From contig CAWDTK010000020.1 in NCBI GenBank assembly GCA_963805255.1, positions 186,001 through 250,000 on the forward strand: a DNA stretch of 64,000 bases. The letters are read 5' to 3'. Position numbers and translations under genes: made by a program. Each line of letters begins with the position of its first letter. Within the stretch, counting starts at the first letter, position 1. This document shows positions 1 to 8,360 of the stretch, in pieces. The DNA is from Bog-532 sp963805255 (lineage in GTDB: Bacteria; Actinomycetota; Actinomycetes; Streptosporangiales; Streptosporangiaceae). Under the pieces are notes generated by a model. That model made no database searches. It saw only the letters and a program-made list of their open reading frames with translations, and was not told the origin of the DNA.

Positions 1-1098
1 CACCGGCTCGGACGGCAGGTAGCCGAAGGCCACGTCGTCCAGCTCCACGTCGGGCGTCCCCGCCGGCAGGACCACCGCGCCGGGCTTTTCGGTGACGACC
101 GGCTTGGAGTCGATCACCTCGTAGACCCGGATCACGCTGGCCCGCGCCTCCTGGCCGATCGTGATCAGGGTAGTCAGCGCGCGCACGGGCGCGACCATCT
201 GCCCGATGTAGAGCGAGAAGGCCAGGAAGACCCCGATCTTGATCGAGCCGTGCAAGGTCAGCCAGCCGCCCAGCGCGAGGACCCCGACCTGGCCGAACAT
301 GGGGACCGCCCCCAGCGCGGGGTTGTAGCGGGCCGTCAGCCGGACGACGCGCAGCCGAGCGGAGTACAGCCGCGTGCTGACCCCCTCCAGCCGCTCGATC
401 TCCTGCTCCTCCTGCCCGAAGCCCTTGACAACGCGCACGCCTGTCACCGCGCCGTCCACGACGCCCGCGACTTGCGCCTCCTTCTGCTGCGCGTCCCAGC
501 TGGCGGGGAAGAGCTTGCGCCGCGAGGCGATCGCGATCAGCCAGAGCGCGGGCGCGATCGCCAGGGCGACAAGGGTGAGCATTGGCGACAGGTAGGCCAT
601 GATGCTGATCGACAGCACGAACAGCAGGGCGTTGCCGAGCAGCATCGGCATCTGACTGAGCAGGCTCTGGACCATGTTGAGATCAGAAATGGAGCGGCTG
701 ACGATCTGGCCGGTGTGCAGCTGGTCCTGGCGTGCCCCGTCCAGCCGCTCCAGCGATGCGAAGAGCTCGGTCCGCATGTCGTGCTGGACATCGAGCGACA
801 GCTGCCCGCCCCGGTACCGCCGGGTGTAGACGCCGGCGAAGCTGAGCAGCCCGGCCACGATGAGCACCGAGGCGCCCAGCCAGATCGGCTCGTGATGGTC
901 AAGGATCGCGCTGTCGACGATCCACGCCATGATCAGCGGGATGCCCGCCTGGACTAGGGTGGCCAGCAGCGAGCCGCCCAGCGCCATGATTTCGAGACCG
1001 CGGTGCCGCCAGCAGTAAGCCGCCAGCCGCCGCAGCCAGGCATCCTGCGCCCTGGGACGGCCGCCGGTCCCCGCTGTCGCCGGAGATGCCAATGTCAC
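1..1098 (-). CDS. ABC exporter half (TMD-NBD), 3' end beyond window
   Basis: About 366 residues are visible before the gene runs off the left edge. The visible part is a type I exporter membrane domain with several hydrophobic helices and a coupling-helix region; the nucleotide-binding domain is just beginning (a VELDDVAFGY-like first strand near residue 355). The start is a GTG at 1098 that overlaps the stop of the upstream MarR gene in a GTGA, so translation is probably coupled. The first in-frame ATG at 987 would remove about 37 residues. It is likely a multidrug or lipid exporter and may pair with the divergent ABC protein at 2190. The substrate is not evident. Confidence 0.88.
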   Translation of the reverse strand, partial: MTLASPATAGTGGRPRAQDAWLRRLAAYCWRHRGLEIMALGGSLLATLVQAGIPLIMAWIVDSAILDHHEPIWLGASVLIVAGLLSFAGVYTRRYRGGQLSLDVQHDMRTELFASLERLDGARQDQLHTGQIVSRSISDLNMVQSLLSQMPMLLGNALLFVLSISIMAYLSPMLTLVALAIAPALWLIAIASRRKLFPASWDAQQKEAQVAGVVDGAVTGVRVVKGFGQEEQEIERLEGVSTRLYSARLRVVRLTARYNPALGAVPMFGQVGVLALGGWLTLHGSIKIGVFLAFSLYIGQMVAPVRALTTLITIGQEARASVIRVYEVIDSKPVVTEKPGAVVLPAGTPDVELDDVAFGYLPSEPV

Positions 1099-1592
1099 GG
1101 GAGGCCCCGCTGCCGTCCTGTGTCCACGTGCCCTCGTGCCACCCCTATCCGGTCACGGCACCGCTCATCCATCGCCGCGTCGAGGCCGCGGATGGCCTCG
1201 AGCACCCCGGCCATGTCGCCGGTCGCGCCGAGCAGCGGGCCGAGCCAGTCGGCATAGGCCGCGTCCGCACGCTTCAGGGCGGCGCGGCCAGCTGCCGTCA
1301 GGCACAGCCGCACGACCCGCCGGTCGCCGGCCTCGGCCTCGCGCTGGGCATAGCCCGCAGCCACCAGGCCATCGGCGGTGGCGGTCAGCGTGGGCTTGGC
1401 GACGGTCAGCCGCTCGGCCAGCCGGGCCGAACGCTCGCCGTCGGCGCCCGCCAGCTTCAAGATGCGGTACTGCTGGGGAGTCAGGCCCGTATCGACCCGC
1501 TCCAGCGCCCGGAACAGGCGCATCACGGTAAGCGCGGCCGCCTGCGCGCTCTGCACGTCCAGGGTCTCAGCGCCCGGGCCCGGTTCGGTCAC
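1095..1592 (-). CDS. MarR-family transcriptional regulator
   Basis: 165 residues, normal for a MarR winged-helix repressor. A central helix-turn-helix (SARLAERLTVAKPTLTATAD) is followed by a wing containing DRRVVRLCLT near residue 95, then C-terminal dimerisation helices. Its stop overlaps the GTG of the ABC exporter at 1098, so regulator and transporter form an operon in the usual arrangement for a MarR protein that controls an efflux pump and responds to a ligand. The ligand is unknown. Confidence 0.9.
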   Translation of the reverse strand: MTEPGPGAETLDVQSAQAAALTVMRLFRALERVDTGLTPQQYRILKLAGADGERSARLAERLTVAKPTLTATADGLVAAGYAQREAEAGDRRVVRLCLTAAGRAALKRADAAYADWLGPLLGATGDMAGVLEAIRGLDAAMDERCRDRIGVARGHVDTGRQRGLP

Positions 1593-2012
1593 GTCTGCAC
1601 CCCCGATAGTACGGAGCTCTTACAGTTCGCTAGCCTAACAAACCGGCCAGCATGCATGTTCCCAGGTGCCATAACAGGCGCTTTCACCGGGGCTTCATGT
1701 TCACCAGGGCTTCAAGTAGCTGGCGGCCACCCGGTCATCCGGCACCGGGCCAGGCCCGATGGCCACCGTTACCGCAGTACTGCGGCCGCAGCCGCCGCGG
1801 CGGGGCCTTCCAGCGCTGCCATCTGGGCCGCCGTCGTGGTGTGGTGGCGCCCGGTAGGCGCCGATGACCGCGGCAGGTTTTTCCGCCCCGACCGGCACCA
1901 TTGGTCAGGCTTTCTGGCGATTGCAGAGGTCGCGCTCAGGCCGGGCACAGGACCGTGCGGTGTGCTGCGAACTGACCGAGTGAACGGCCGAAACCGGAGG
2001 GAGTCGAGCACC
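1593..2012. other. Intergenic region upstream of marR and the small gene
   Basis: About 420 bases between the divergent MarR gene and the small gene at 2013. Long open frames cross it but none has a convincing start or family resemblance. It probably carries the promoters of both directions; no clear palindromic operator was found. Confidence 0.4.
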
Positions 2013-2078
2013 ATGGGTGGCTGGTACAAGAGGAAGCACAAGAAGGTCACGAGGTACAGGAGGCGCCGTCGCTGGTAG
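2013..2078 (+). CDS. Tiny 21-residue Arg/Lys-rich peptide
   Basis: ATG is preceded by a strong ribosome binding site (GGAGGG, 11-base spacing). The peptide is MGGWYKRKHKKVTRYRRRRR followed by a final W, so 12 of 21 residues are Arg or Lys. A perfect 17 bp inverted repeat follows about 40 bases downstream. The basic makeup recalls very small ribosomal proteins, but the sequence matches none that I recognise. The ribosome binding site and the terminator argue for a real gene; the short length keeps confidence moderate. Confidence 0.5.
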   Translation: MGGWYKRKHKKVTRYRRRRRW

Positions 2079-2116
2079 GACTGGCCGGCCGTTTGTCAGC
2101 GGCTGTGTTTTGTCCA

Positions 2117-2164
2117 GCGGCGGTGGCCGCTACTCCCGGGCACGGGGGTAGCGGCCACCGCCGC
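2117..2164 (+). terminator. Perfect 17 bp stem-loop terminator
   Basis: Arms at 2117-2133 and 2148-2164 are exactly complementary (GCGGCGGTGGCCGCTAC and its complement) with a 14-base loop. There is no T-run, as is common for actinobacterial terminators. It separates the tiny gene from the ABC gene at 2190. Confidence 0.75.
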
Positions 2165-2189
2165 CGCGCGAGTTGGAAGGGGATCAGCG

Positions 2190-4100
2190 GTGCGGGAGGT
2201 CGTGAGGTCGCTGCTGCACCCGTCGGCGATGGGCGCCGAGGGTGGCGCCGAGGATCTGGTAGGCCTGGCGCCGACGGCGAGCGTCCGGACGGTGTTCGCG
2301 CGGTTCTGGCCCGATGTCCGGCCGTTCCGCGGCTGGCTGGCGGTGAGCCTGGGACTGTCCGTGCTGGCCCCGGCGCTGGGAGCAGCCGCGATCTGGATGC
2401 TGAAGATCGTGACCGACGACGTGGTGATCCCGCGCAACATGTCGGTGTTCCCGGAAGTGGCCGCGGCGTTCCTGGGTATCACCATCCTGGCCGGGGTCAC
2501 CGCTTTCGCCGATGAGTACCTGGCCACCTGGATCGGGGAGAACTTCCTGCACCGGCTGCGGACCCGCGTGTTCGCGCACCTGCACACCCTGTCGGCGGGT
2601 TTCTTCGATCGCCGTCGCCTCGGTGACATCCTCAGCCGGCTCACCGAAGACGTGGGCGTGATCGAGAACCTCGTGCTGGCCGGCATGGCCGAGGCGACCT
2701 CCGACGTATTCCAGATCGTGATCTTCGCCGGGGTGATGTTTTTCATCAGCTGGCAGCTGGCCCTGGTGTCGCTGATCACGGTCCCCGTCTTCTGGCTGAC
2801 CGCGCGCGCCTTCTCAGGCCGGATCAAGGCCGCGTCCAGCGAAGCCCGCAGGCGCGGCGGCTCGATCGGCGCTGTCGCCGAGGACAGCCTGAGCAATGCC
2901 GTCCTGATCAAGGCCTACGGGCGCGAACAGGCCGAAGCCGAGCGGTTCGCCGGGCAGAGCCTGCGGAGCGTGGGCGCGGAGCTGGCCGCCGCCAGGGTCG
3001 ACGCGCTGTTCCCGTCGGTCGTGAGCGTGCTCCAGGCTGTGGGCCTGCTGGCCATCGTTGGCGTCGGGATCTGGGAGCTGTCGGCCGGGCTCACCGTGGG
3101 CGGGCTGGTGGCGTTCCTGATCTACCTGGTCCAGCTCTTCAGCCCGGTCCGCGACCTCGGAGAGCTGTCCGGCAGCATCTTTAGTGCAGCGGCCGGCGCC
3201 GAGCGGATCATCGAGCTGCTCGACGAGCGGCCGGCGGTGACCGCCCCGGCGCGCCCGGTCGCGCTGTCTCGGGTCCGCGGGAAGCTGGTCCTGCACGACG
3301 TCGGCTTCCGGTACCCCGAGACCGGCACCGACGCCGTGGCCGGCATCAGCTTCACCGCGCTGCCCGGCCAGACCACCGCCCTGGTCGGGCCCAGCGGCGC
3401 GGGCAAGACTACGCTGATCAAGCTGCTGCTGCGCTTCTGCGACCCGACACGGGGGCGGATCAGCCTGGACGGGCACGATCTGCGCGATCTCGATCCCAAG
3501 CAGCTGCGCGCCAACATCGCCGTCGTGCTGCAGGAGACGCTGCTGCTGGACGGCACCATCGCGGACAACATCCTGGCCGGCCGCCCCGGCGCAGGCCACC
3601 GCGAGCTGGTCGCGGCCGCGCGCGCAGCCGACGCCGACGCGTTCATCGCGGCGCTGCCGGGCGGCTACGACACGCCGGTCGGGCACCGGGGGCGGTTGCT
3701 GTCCGGCGGGCAGCGCCAGCGGATCGCGATCGCCCGCGCCATGATCCGCGACGCCCCGATCCTGCTGCTGGACGAGCCCACCACCAGCCTGGACGCCGAG
3801 GCGAGCGAGCGCATCCTCGCTCCGATGCGGCGGCTGATGGCCGGCCGCACGACCATCCTGATCTCCCACGATCTGCTCACCGTCACCGACGCCCAGCAGA
3901 TCCTCTACCTCGACCGCGGCCGCGTCACGGAGACCGGTACCCATACCGGGCTGCTCGGCCTGGGCGGCCGGTATGCCGACCTCTACCGCCTGCACCAGCC
4001 ATCGCAAGCCCCCGAAGCCCCCGAAGCCCCCGAAGCCCCCAAAGCCCCCAAAGCCCTGGAAGCCCTGGAAGCCCTGGAGCTACCCAAAGGCCTGGGCTAG
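2190..4100 (+). CDS. ABC exporter, fused permease and ATPase
   Basis: 636 residues. A six-helix type I exporter membrane domain fills roughly residues 40-320. The nucleotide-binding domain follows: Walker A GPSGAGKTT near 400, signature LSGGQRQR near 503, Walker B ILLLDEPTT near 523 and H-loop ISHD near 557. The GTG start has a GGAAGGGG ribosome binding site. The last 35 residues are a low-complexity tail of Ala-Pro-Glu/Lys and Ala-Leu-Glu units outside the family fold. It may form a heterodimer with the divergent exporter half at 1-1098, since such pairs are common; substrate unknown. Confidence 0.9.
   Translation: MREVVRSLLHPSAMGAEGGAEDLVGLAPTASVRTVFARFWPDVRPFRGWLAVSLGLSVLAPALGAAAIWMLKIVTDDVVIPRNMSVFPEVAAAFLGITILAGVTAFADEYLATWIGENFLHRLRTRVFAHLHTLSAGFFDRRRLGDILSRLTEDVGVIENLVLAGMAEATSDVFQIVIFAGVMFFISWQLALVSLITVPVFWLTARAFSGRIKAASSEARRRGGSIGAVAEDSLSNAVLIKAYGREQAEAERFAGQSLRSVGAELAAARVDALFPSVVSVLQAVGLLAIVGVGIWELSAGLTVGGLVAFLIYLVQLFSPVRDLGELSGSIFSAAAGAERIIELLDERPAVTAPARPVALSRVRGKLVLHDVGFRYPETGTDAVAGISFTALPGQTTALVGPSGAGKTTLIKLLLRFCDPTRGRISLDGHDLRDLDPKQLRANIAVVLQETLLLDGTIADNILAGRPGAGHRELVAAARAADADAFIAALPGGYDTPVGHRGRLLSGGQRQRIAIARAMIRDAPILLLDEPTTSLDAEASERILAPMRRLMAGRTTILISHDLLTVTDAQQILYLDRGRVTETGTHTGLLGLGGRYADLYRLHQPSQAPEAPEAPEAPKAPKALEALEALELPKGLG
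4005..4078 (+). repeat. 9 bp-unit coding minisatellite in the ABC gene tail
   Basis: Degenerate tandem 9-base units of the form AAGCCCCCG, drifting to AAGCCCTGG, encode repeated A-P-E, A-P-K and A-L-E triplets at the C-terminus. All units keep the frame. Confidence 0.75.
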
Positions 4101-4390
4101 TGACATAAGCGTCAGGGCGTTTCACCAGGGCGATTCCGATCGCTTGGCCGCCAGGCGTGTCACTGGTCCCGCGATAGCGTCCGTCTGGTCGCTTACCTGC
4201 GCCGCAGGACGTGCGAAGTACCGGCGATCGAGGGCGTGACCGCATGCCAGGGGGCCTCCGCGCCGGCACGCGAGAGGCCGTCAGGACTGCCCGGGCTCGC
4301 TGTCGCGACACCCGGCGACGGCCGGGCGGGGCCGGGCAGGGATTTTGCTGCTCCCAATACTGCGGAAAAGCCGCTCCAGATCAGGCTCCG

Positions 4391-5062
4391 CTAGTCGTTC
4401 TCGACGACGAAGTCCCATTTGGCCACGATGTTCCGGCCGTCGGGGGCCCAGCGCATCAGGCCCTCGCCGACCGCCTCGACCGCGCGGAGTCCGAAGCTGA
4501 CCTTCTGGCCCGGGCGGAGGACCTTCCGCGGCTGCGGCCGACCGGGCACGAAAACCGGCCGGTAGACGTGATTCTCGTCGTCGATGGCGGTGAAGTCCGA
4601 CGTCGAGATGGGCACCGGCGCGGTAGCCCCGGACATGGTGACCACCCAGGTGCAGGTCGTCGCGCTCGCCTGGTAGGGCAGGCCCTCGCCGGGCACCTGC
4701 GGGCCGGTCACCGTCACCAGCACCGACCACCGGGACGTTTTCACCTGTACCCCGTCGCCCTGATTGGTCAGGGCTGGGCGTTGCACGGTGCCGGTCAGCA
4801 CGGTGTCGCTGTGGTAGTGCAGGGTGTCCTTCGGCAGGTAGGAGGGATAGCTGCCGAACGTGGCGGCGGGACCGGCGGCCGGCTTGGCCGCCGTGCCGCA
4901 GCTGGCCAGCGCCAAGGGCGCCGAGAGCAGCAGGGGCACCAGGAGCGGCAGGGCAGACGGCACCCGACAGCGGCGGGCGGCCCGCCGGGCCCGGCGGGCC
5001 CGGGCCGCCGCCAGTACGGCGAGGACCCGGACCAGCGCGGTCTTACGGCTGCCCGGGCTCAT
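4391..5062 (-). CDS. Putative secreted lipoprotein, function unknown
   Basis: 223 residues. A long Arg-rich N-region is followed by a hydrophobic stretch and a lipobox ending LALASC, so Cys55 would be lipidated and the protein displayed outside the membrane. The rest is a beta-rich domain with no recognised catalytic motif; the 4-base ATGA overlap with the phosphoesterase at 5059 indicates one operon and coupled translation. It may assist the phosphoesterase, but this is inferred only from context. Confidence 0.7.
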   Translation of the reverse strand: MSPGSRKTALVRVLAVLAAARARRARRAARRCRVPSALPLLVPLLLSAPLALASCGTAAKPAAGPAATFGSYPSYLPKDTLHYHSDTVLTGTVQRPALTNQGDGVQVKTSRWSVLVTVTGPQVPGEGLPYQASATTCTWVVTMSGATAPVPISTSDFTAIDDENHVYRPVFVPGRPQPRKVLRPGQKVSFGLRAVEAVGEGLMRWAPDGRNIVAKWDFVVEND

Positions 5063-7389
5063 GACCGCCCGGGCAGTGCTGCACGCTGGGCCCCGCGCCG
5101 GCGGCGCAGGTACCAGAGGTAGCCGCCGCCCACGATCAGGGCCAGCAGGGGTGTCCCCACGGCGAGCGACGTCCGCGCCCAGGGCGAGCCCGGGCCGGGC
5201 CCGTTCGGGATGGTGACGGCGTCCAGGCTGTTACCGCCCCCGCCCTGGCCGTAGCCGTCCGGGTTGCTGAACACGTCCTGGCCGAACGGCCGCAGGCCGG
5301 GCTGGGCCGCATAGCCGAGATGCCCCTGGCCGTCGAGCCCGCCGGACACCGTCCCGGCCGGCAGCGGGGTGTGGTCGTGGCCCGCACCGACGTTGAAGAG
5401 GTCCTCCATCGTGCGCAGCCAGCTGTAGTGGTTGTAGTAGGTGTCCGTGGACGTGCCCGGCTTGATGAACGGGCTGATCAGGACGCTTCCGGTGTCGCCA
5501 CCGCCCGTCGTCGGGAGGGTGGCGCTGAACAGCGGGTCGGGGGTCTGGCCGGGAGCCAGGCCCGACGGGTCACCCTCGGCGCTGAGCGTGATGCTGCTGA
5601 CCGGCCCGGTCGGGTCGACGGGGCTGCCGTTCTGCCCGACCAGCTGGAACGACCCGGTGGTGACCGAGCCCGTGCCGGTCGTCGGGAACTCCGGCCCGGT
5701 ATTGGTGACCGCACCGGCAAACGAGTTCGCCGGGATGCTGGTGCCGGTCACCGCGCGGCCGGTGTCATTGGCCAGGATCGCATTGTCGGAGATGACGTTG
5801 GACCCGGCGCCGCCGGTGACGGTATCGGTCCGCGCCCCCGGCGGGCTGCCCGCGCCGCCGCGCACGATGCCCGGTACGCAGTCCGCGGGCACCAGCGTTG
5901 GGCTGGTCCGGGTACACACCGGCGGCCGGTCGACAAAGGCGTTGTTGCCGGGGCCGGGGTAGAGCTGGTCGCCCCTGGCGTTGGTGCCGAGCGTCGAGTT
6001 CGGGCCGGTCGGCTCGTAGTTGACGTTCCGGCCATCCAGGTTTTCGCCCGCCGTGCCGGACTTGATGCTGCTGGTGTAGTTCGGCTGGTCGGAGGAGGTC
6101 GGGCCGTAGGCGTCGGCGTTGTTGAAGCTGTTCGCGGTGTAGGTGAAGGCCGGGAACGCCTCGTCGAAGGTGATGTCGATCAGGCCGCCCTGCTTGAACG
6201 CCGGGGACTGCTCGATGAGCGGGATGTAGTACTCCAGGAACAGGTCAGAGGCGTACAGGCCGCCGGTGTAGTTCTTCGGCGTGGTCGACTCCGGCACGTA
6301 CGGAATCGGCGGGCTGTAGTCCGGCGTCCCGCTGGCGGTGAACGCACCGGACAGGTTGTTGCCCTTGCAGACCGCGTCGTGCGCGTCGCTGCAGTTGTCC
6401 GGGGTGATCCAGCTGAAGTTTGGCGTGGTCCCGGCGCTCTGCAGGTCGTGGACCAGGCCGGTGCTGGGGCTGTCGAGGTTGGAGATGTGGTTCGCGTCGC
6501 AGTTGGTGCCGCCGTTGGACGGCTCGTTCAGCGCCGGGCCGTTGACCGGGGAGCCGGTCAGGGACTGGAACCACGGGAACGGAAAGTGCTTGGCCACGTA
6601 CTGATCGTTCGGCTGCGCCGCTGTCAGGGTGGTGACTCCGGGCGGGTAATCGCCGGACATGTCGGTGGGGTTTGTGTCCGGGTTGCTGGCCGGTGTCCCC
6701 GGGCCCGCGCACGTCGCGGCCTCGCGGTTCGGCACGGTGTTCGCCTGGAACTGGGTCGAGCCGGGGCTCTGCGCGCCGCCGATGTCCTGGGCGTAGCCCT
6801 TCCAGGTCTTCCCGGCCGCGCTGAGCTGGTTGAAGAGGGTCGGGACGTCGGTCGGGTAGGTACAGCCGTTCTGGCCGGGCGGAGCGTTGGCGCCGCTGGG
6901 CTGGGAGGCGTTGGCCGGGGAGTTCATCTGACCGTAGTTGGGGTTGCTCCGCAGCGAGCCGCTGTGCAGGATGCCGGAGTTCGGCCCGATGATCTTGTTC
7001 GATACGCTGCAGTCCTGCTGGGTGTCCTCCTCGGGCGCCTGCCCGGACACCATGGCGAGGTAGTTGTCCTGGCTGGAGTGGCCGGTCCCGTAGTACTTCT
7101 TCAGCAGGACACCCTGCTGCGGGAGCGTCTTCCAGAGGTAGCTGTTCTGGTTCAGGCCGGTGAACGTGGCGTCGTAGGCCTTGTTCTCCAGGATGATCAG
7201 CCACACGTGCTTGATCGCCCCGGAATGCAGCCCGGTGCTGGTGATGGTGAGCCCGCTGGGCCCGCTGGATTTGGCGGGGGCGCCGGTGGCGATGGAGGCG
7301 GGGACCGCGACGCCAGCCACGGAAAACAGTCCCACCCCGCACGCGACGGCGGCTCGCAGAAGGCGACGACCCGTGCGCGCCAATGTCAT
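5059..7389 (-). CDS. Secreted membrane-anchored phosphoesterase (phospholipase C / acid phosphatase type)
   Basis: About 776 residues from the ATG at 7389. Two further in-frame ATGs upstream (to 7464) lack a signal-like context. A signal peptide (residues 1-40) precedes a phosphoesterase-family domain that opens with HVWLIILENKAYDATFTG, includes the GTGHSSQDNYLAMVSGQ stretch and has a later TFDEAF motif. These are typical of the alkaline-phosphatase-like PF04185 superfamily, which cleaves phosphate esters of lipids or nucleotides. The middle is Gly/Pro/Thr-rich. The C-terminus has one membrane helix and an RRRRG tail, so it is probably anchored facing outward. It leads the operon with the lipoprotein at 4391. 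Confidence 0.85.
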   Translation of the reverse strand: MTLARTGRRLLRAAVACGVGLFSVAGVAVPASIATGAPAKSSGPSGLTITSTGLHSGAIKHVWLIILENKAYDATFTGLNQNSYLWKTLPQQGVLLKKYYGTGHSSQDNYLAMVSGQAPEEDTQQDCSVSNKIIGPNSGILHSGSLRSNPNYGQMNSPANASQPSGANAPPGQNGCTYPTDVPTLFNQLSAAGKTWKGYAQDIGGAQSPGSTQFQANTVPNREAATCAGPGTPASNPDTNPTDMSGDYPPGVTTLTAAQPNDQYVAKHFPFPWFQSLTGSPVNGPALNEPSNGGTNCDANHISNLDSPSTGLVHDLQSAGTTPNFSWITPDNCSDAHDAVCKGNNLSGAFTASGTPDYSPPIPYVPESTTPKNYTGGLYASDLFLEYYIPLIEQSPAFKQGGLIDITFDEAFPAFTYTANSFNNADAYGPTSSDQPNYTSSIKSGTAGENLDGRNVNYEPTGPNSTLGTNARGDQLYPGPGNNAFVDRPPVCTRTSPTLVPADCVPGIVRGGAGSPPGARTDTVTGGAGSNVISDNAILANDTGRAVTGTSIPANSFAGAVTNTGPEFPTTGTGSVTTGSFQLVGQNGSPVDPTGPVSSITLSAEGDPSGLAPGQTPDPLFSATLPTTGGGDTGSVLISPFIKPGTSTDTYYNHYSWLRTMEDLFNVGAGHDHTPLPAGTVSGGLDGQGHLGYAAQPGLRPFGQDVFSNPDGYGQGGGGNSLDAVTIPNGPGPGSPWARTSLAVGTPLLALIVGGGYLWYLRRRRGAQRAALPGRS

Positions 7390-7540
7390 GTTTATGTCCC
7401 TAGTGGTGCGGCCGTACATCGTGACGACGAAATGATGGCGCGAAAACGGCAACAAGGTAAACAATCACCCGTCATGCGTCGCCTGCTATCACGTCGTCGC
7501 GCAGTTCCCTGCTGAACTCCACGATCTGAGGCTACGTCGC

Positions 7541-7620
7541 GCCGTCCCGCGCCGTCCCGCGCCGTCCCGCGCCGTCCCGCGCCGTCCCGCGCCGTCCCGC
7601 GCCGTCCCGCGCCGTCCCGC
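7541..7620. repeat. 10 bp tandem repeat, eight perfect copies
   Basis: GCCGTCCCGC is repeated eight times without change, with degenerate copies after it to about 7650. It lies between the hemerythrin gene end and the phosphoesterase start. The unit is not a multiple of three, and no gene spans it. Confidence 0.9.
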
Positions 7621-7680
7621 GCCTGCCCGCGCCGTGCCCGCGCTGGCCCGCGCCTGCGCCGACCCCGGCCGCAGCGCGGG

Positions 7681-8250
7681 TCAGCGTCCCCTGAGGCTGC
7701 CGACGCTGAGCGATCCATCCGCGGCGCGGGCGACGATCTGCTCTTCCTCGCGGACGTAGGTCTCCGGGTTCTTGTCCACCGGGGTGACGCCGGCGTAGTT
7801 CCGGGCCTCGTACCCGGCCCAGGCGACGGCCAGCTCGTGGCGGCGCTGCAGGCTGGCCAGGCGGCGGAAGTCGGTCAGGCCCTCACGTTCTTCCTCGGCC
7901 ATGTGATCACTGTTCGCCGCGTTGGCCGCGGCCACGGCGGCGTACCAGCCGTCGCTGCCGGCCTGGTGCTTCGCGGCCTCGGTGACTGCGTCCCGGATTT
8001 CGTTGTGGTCACCGATCGCGTCCCGGGTCTCGTCCTCCACCCCGGCCCGGCGGCGCGCAGCCAGGCCGGCCTGCAGCAGGGCGGGGTAGAAGATCTCCTC
8101 CTCCGCCGCGGCGTGCAGCTCGAGAAACGTGGCCAGCCGGCCCCACACCGCGGACAGCACCTCGGTGTCCGTGCGGTCGACCTGCTCCAGGATCGCGAAC
8201 AGCCGGCGCTGCTCGTGATGGTCATCAAGGATCAGCTGGGTGATGTCCAC
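7681..8250 (-). CDS. Hemerythrin HHE-domain protein
   Basis: 189 residues from a GTG at 8250 with a strong GGGAGGAACC ribosome binding site; a longer in-frame extension to 8553 is unlikely. The iron-ligand pattern of HHE-type hemerythrins is present: DDHHEQRRLF at the N-terminus, ELHAAAEEEIFYP near residue 50, DHNEIRDAV near 85 and DHMAEEERE near 125. These four-helix proteins bind a di-iron centre and are linked to oxygen, nitric-oxide or iron sensing and storage. The gene appears monocistronic. Confidence 0.88.
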   Translation of the reverse strand: MDITQLILDDHHEQRRLFAILEQVDRTDTEVLSAVWGRLATFLELHAAAEEEIFYPALLQAGLAARRRAGVEDETRDAIGDHNEIRDAVTEAAKHQAGSDGWYAAVAAANAANSDHMAEEEREGLTDFRRLASLQRRHELAVAWAGYEARNYAGVTPVDKNPETYVREEEQIVARAADGSLSVGSLRGR

Positions 8251-8360
8251 GGTTCCTCCCTGCCCCGCACGCCGGCCGGCCCACCTGCAACCCGACGATA
8301 ACGCGACGGCCGCGTGCGGCCAGAATCGGGCGTACCCGCCCGCGCTGGGTACCATCACCC

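Noticed and set aside
1086..2078. 330-codon open frame on the plus strand antisense to marR
   Set aside because: Codon pattern is the shadow of the MarR gene; only the last 22 codons have a ribosome binding site of their own.
5320..7515. 731-codon plus-strand open frame
   Set aside because: It is antisense to the phosphoesterase, rich in Arg/Val/Gly with no domain, a common artefact of GC-rich DNA.
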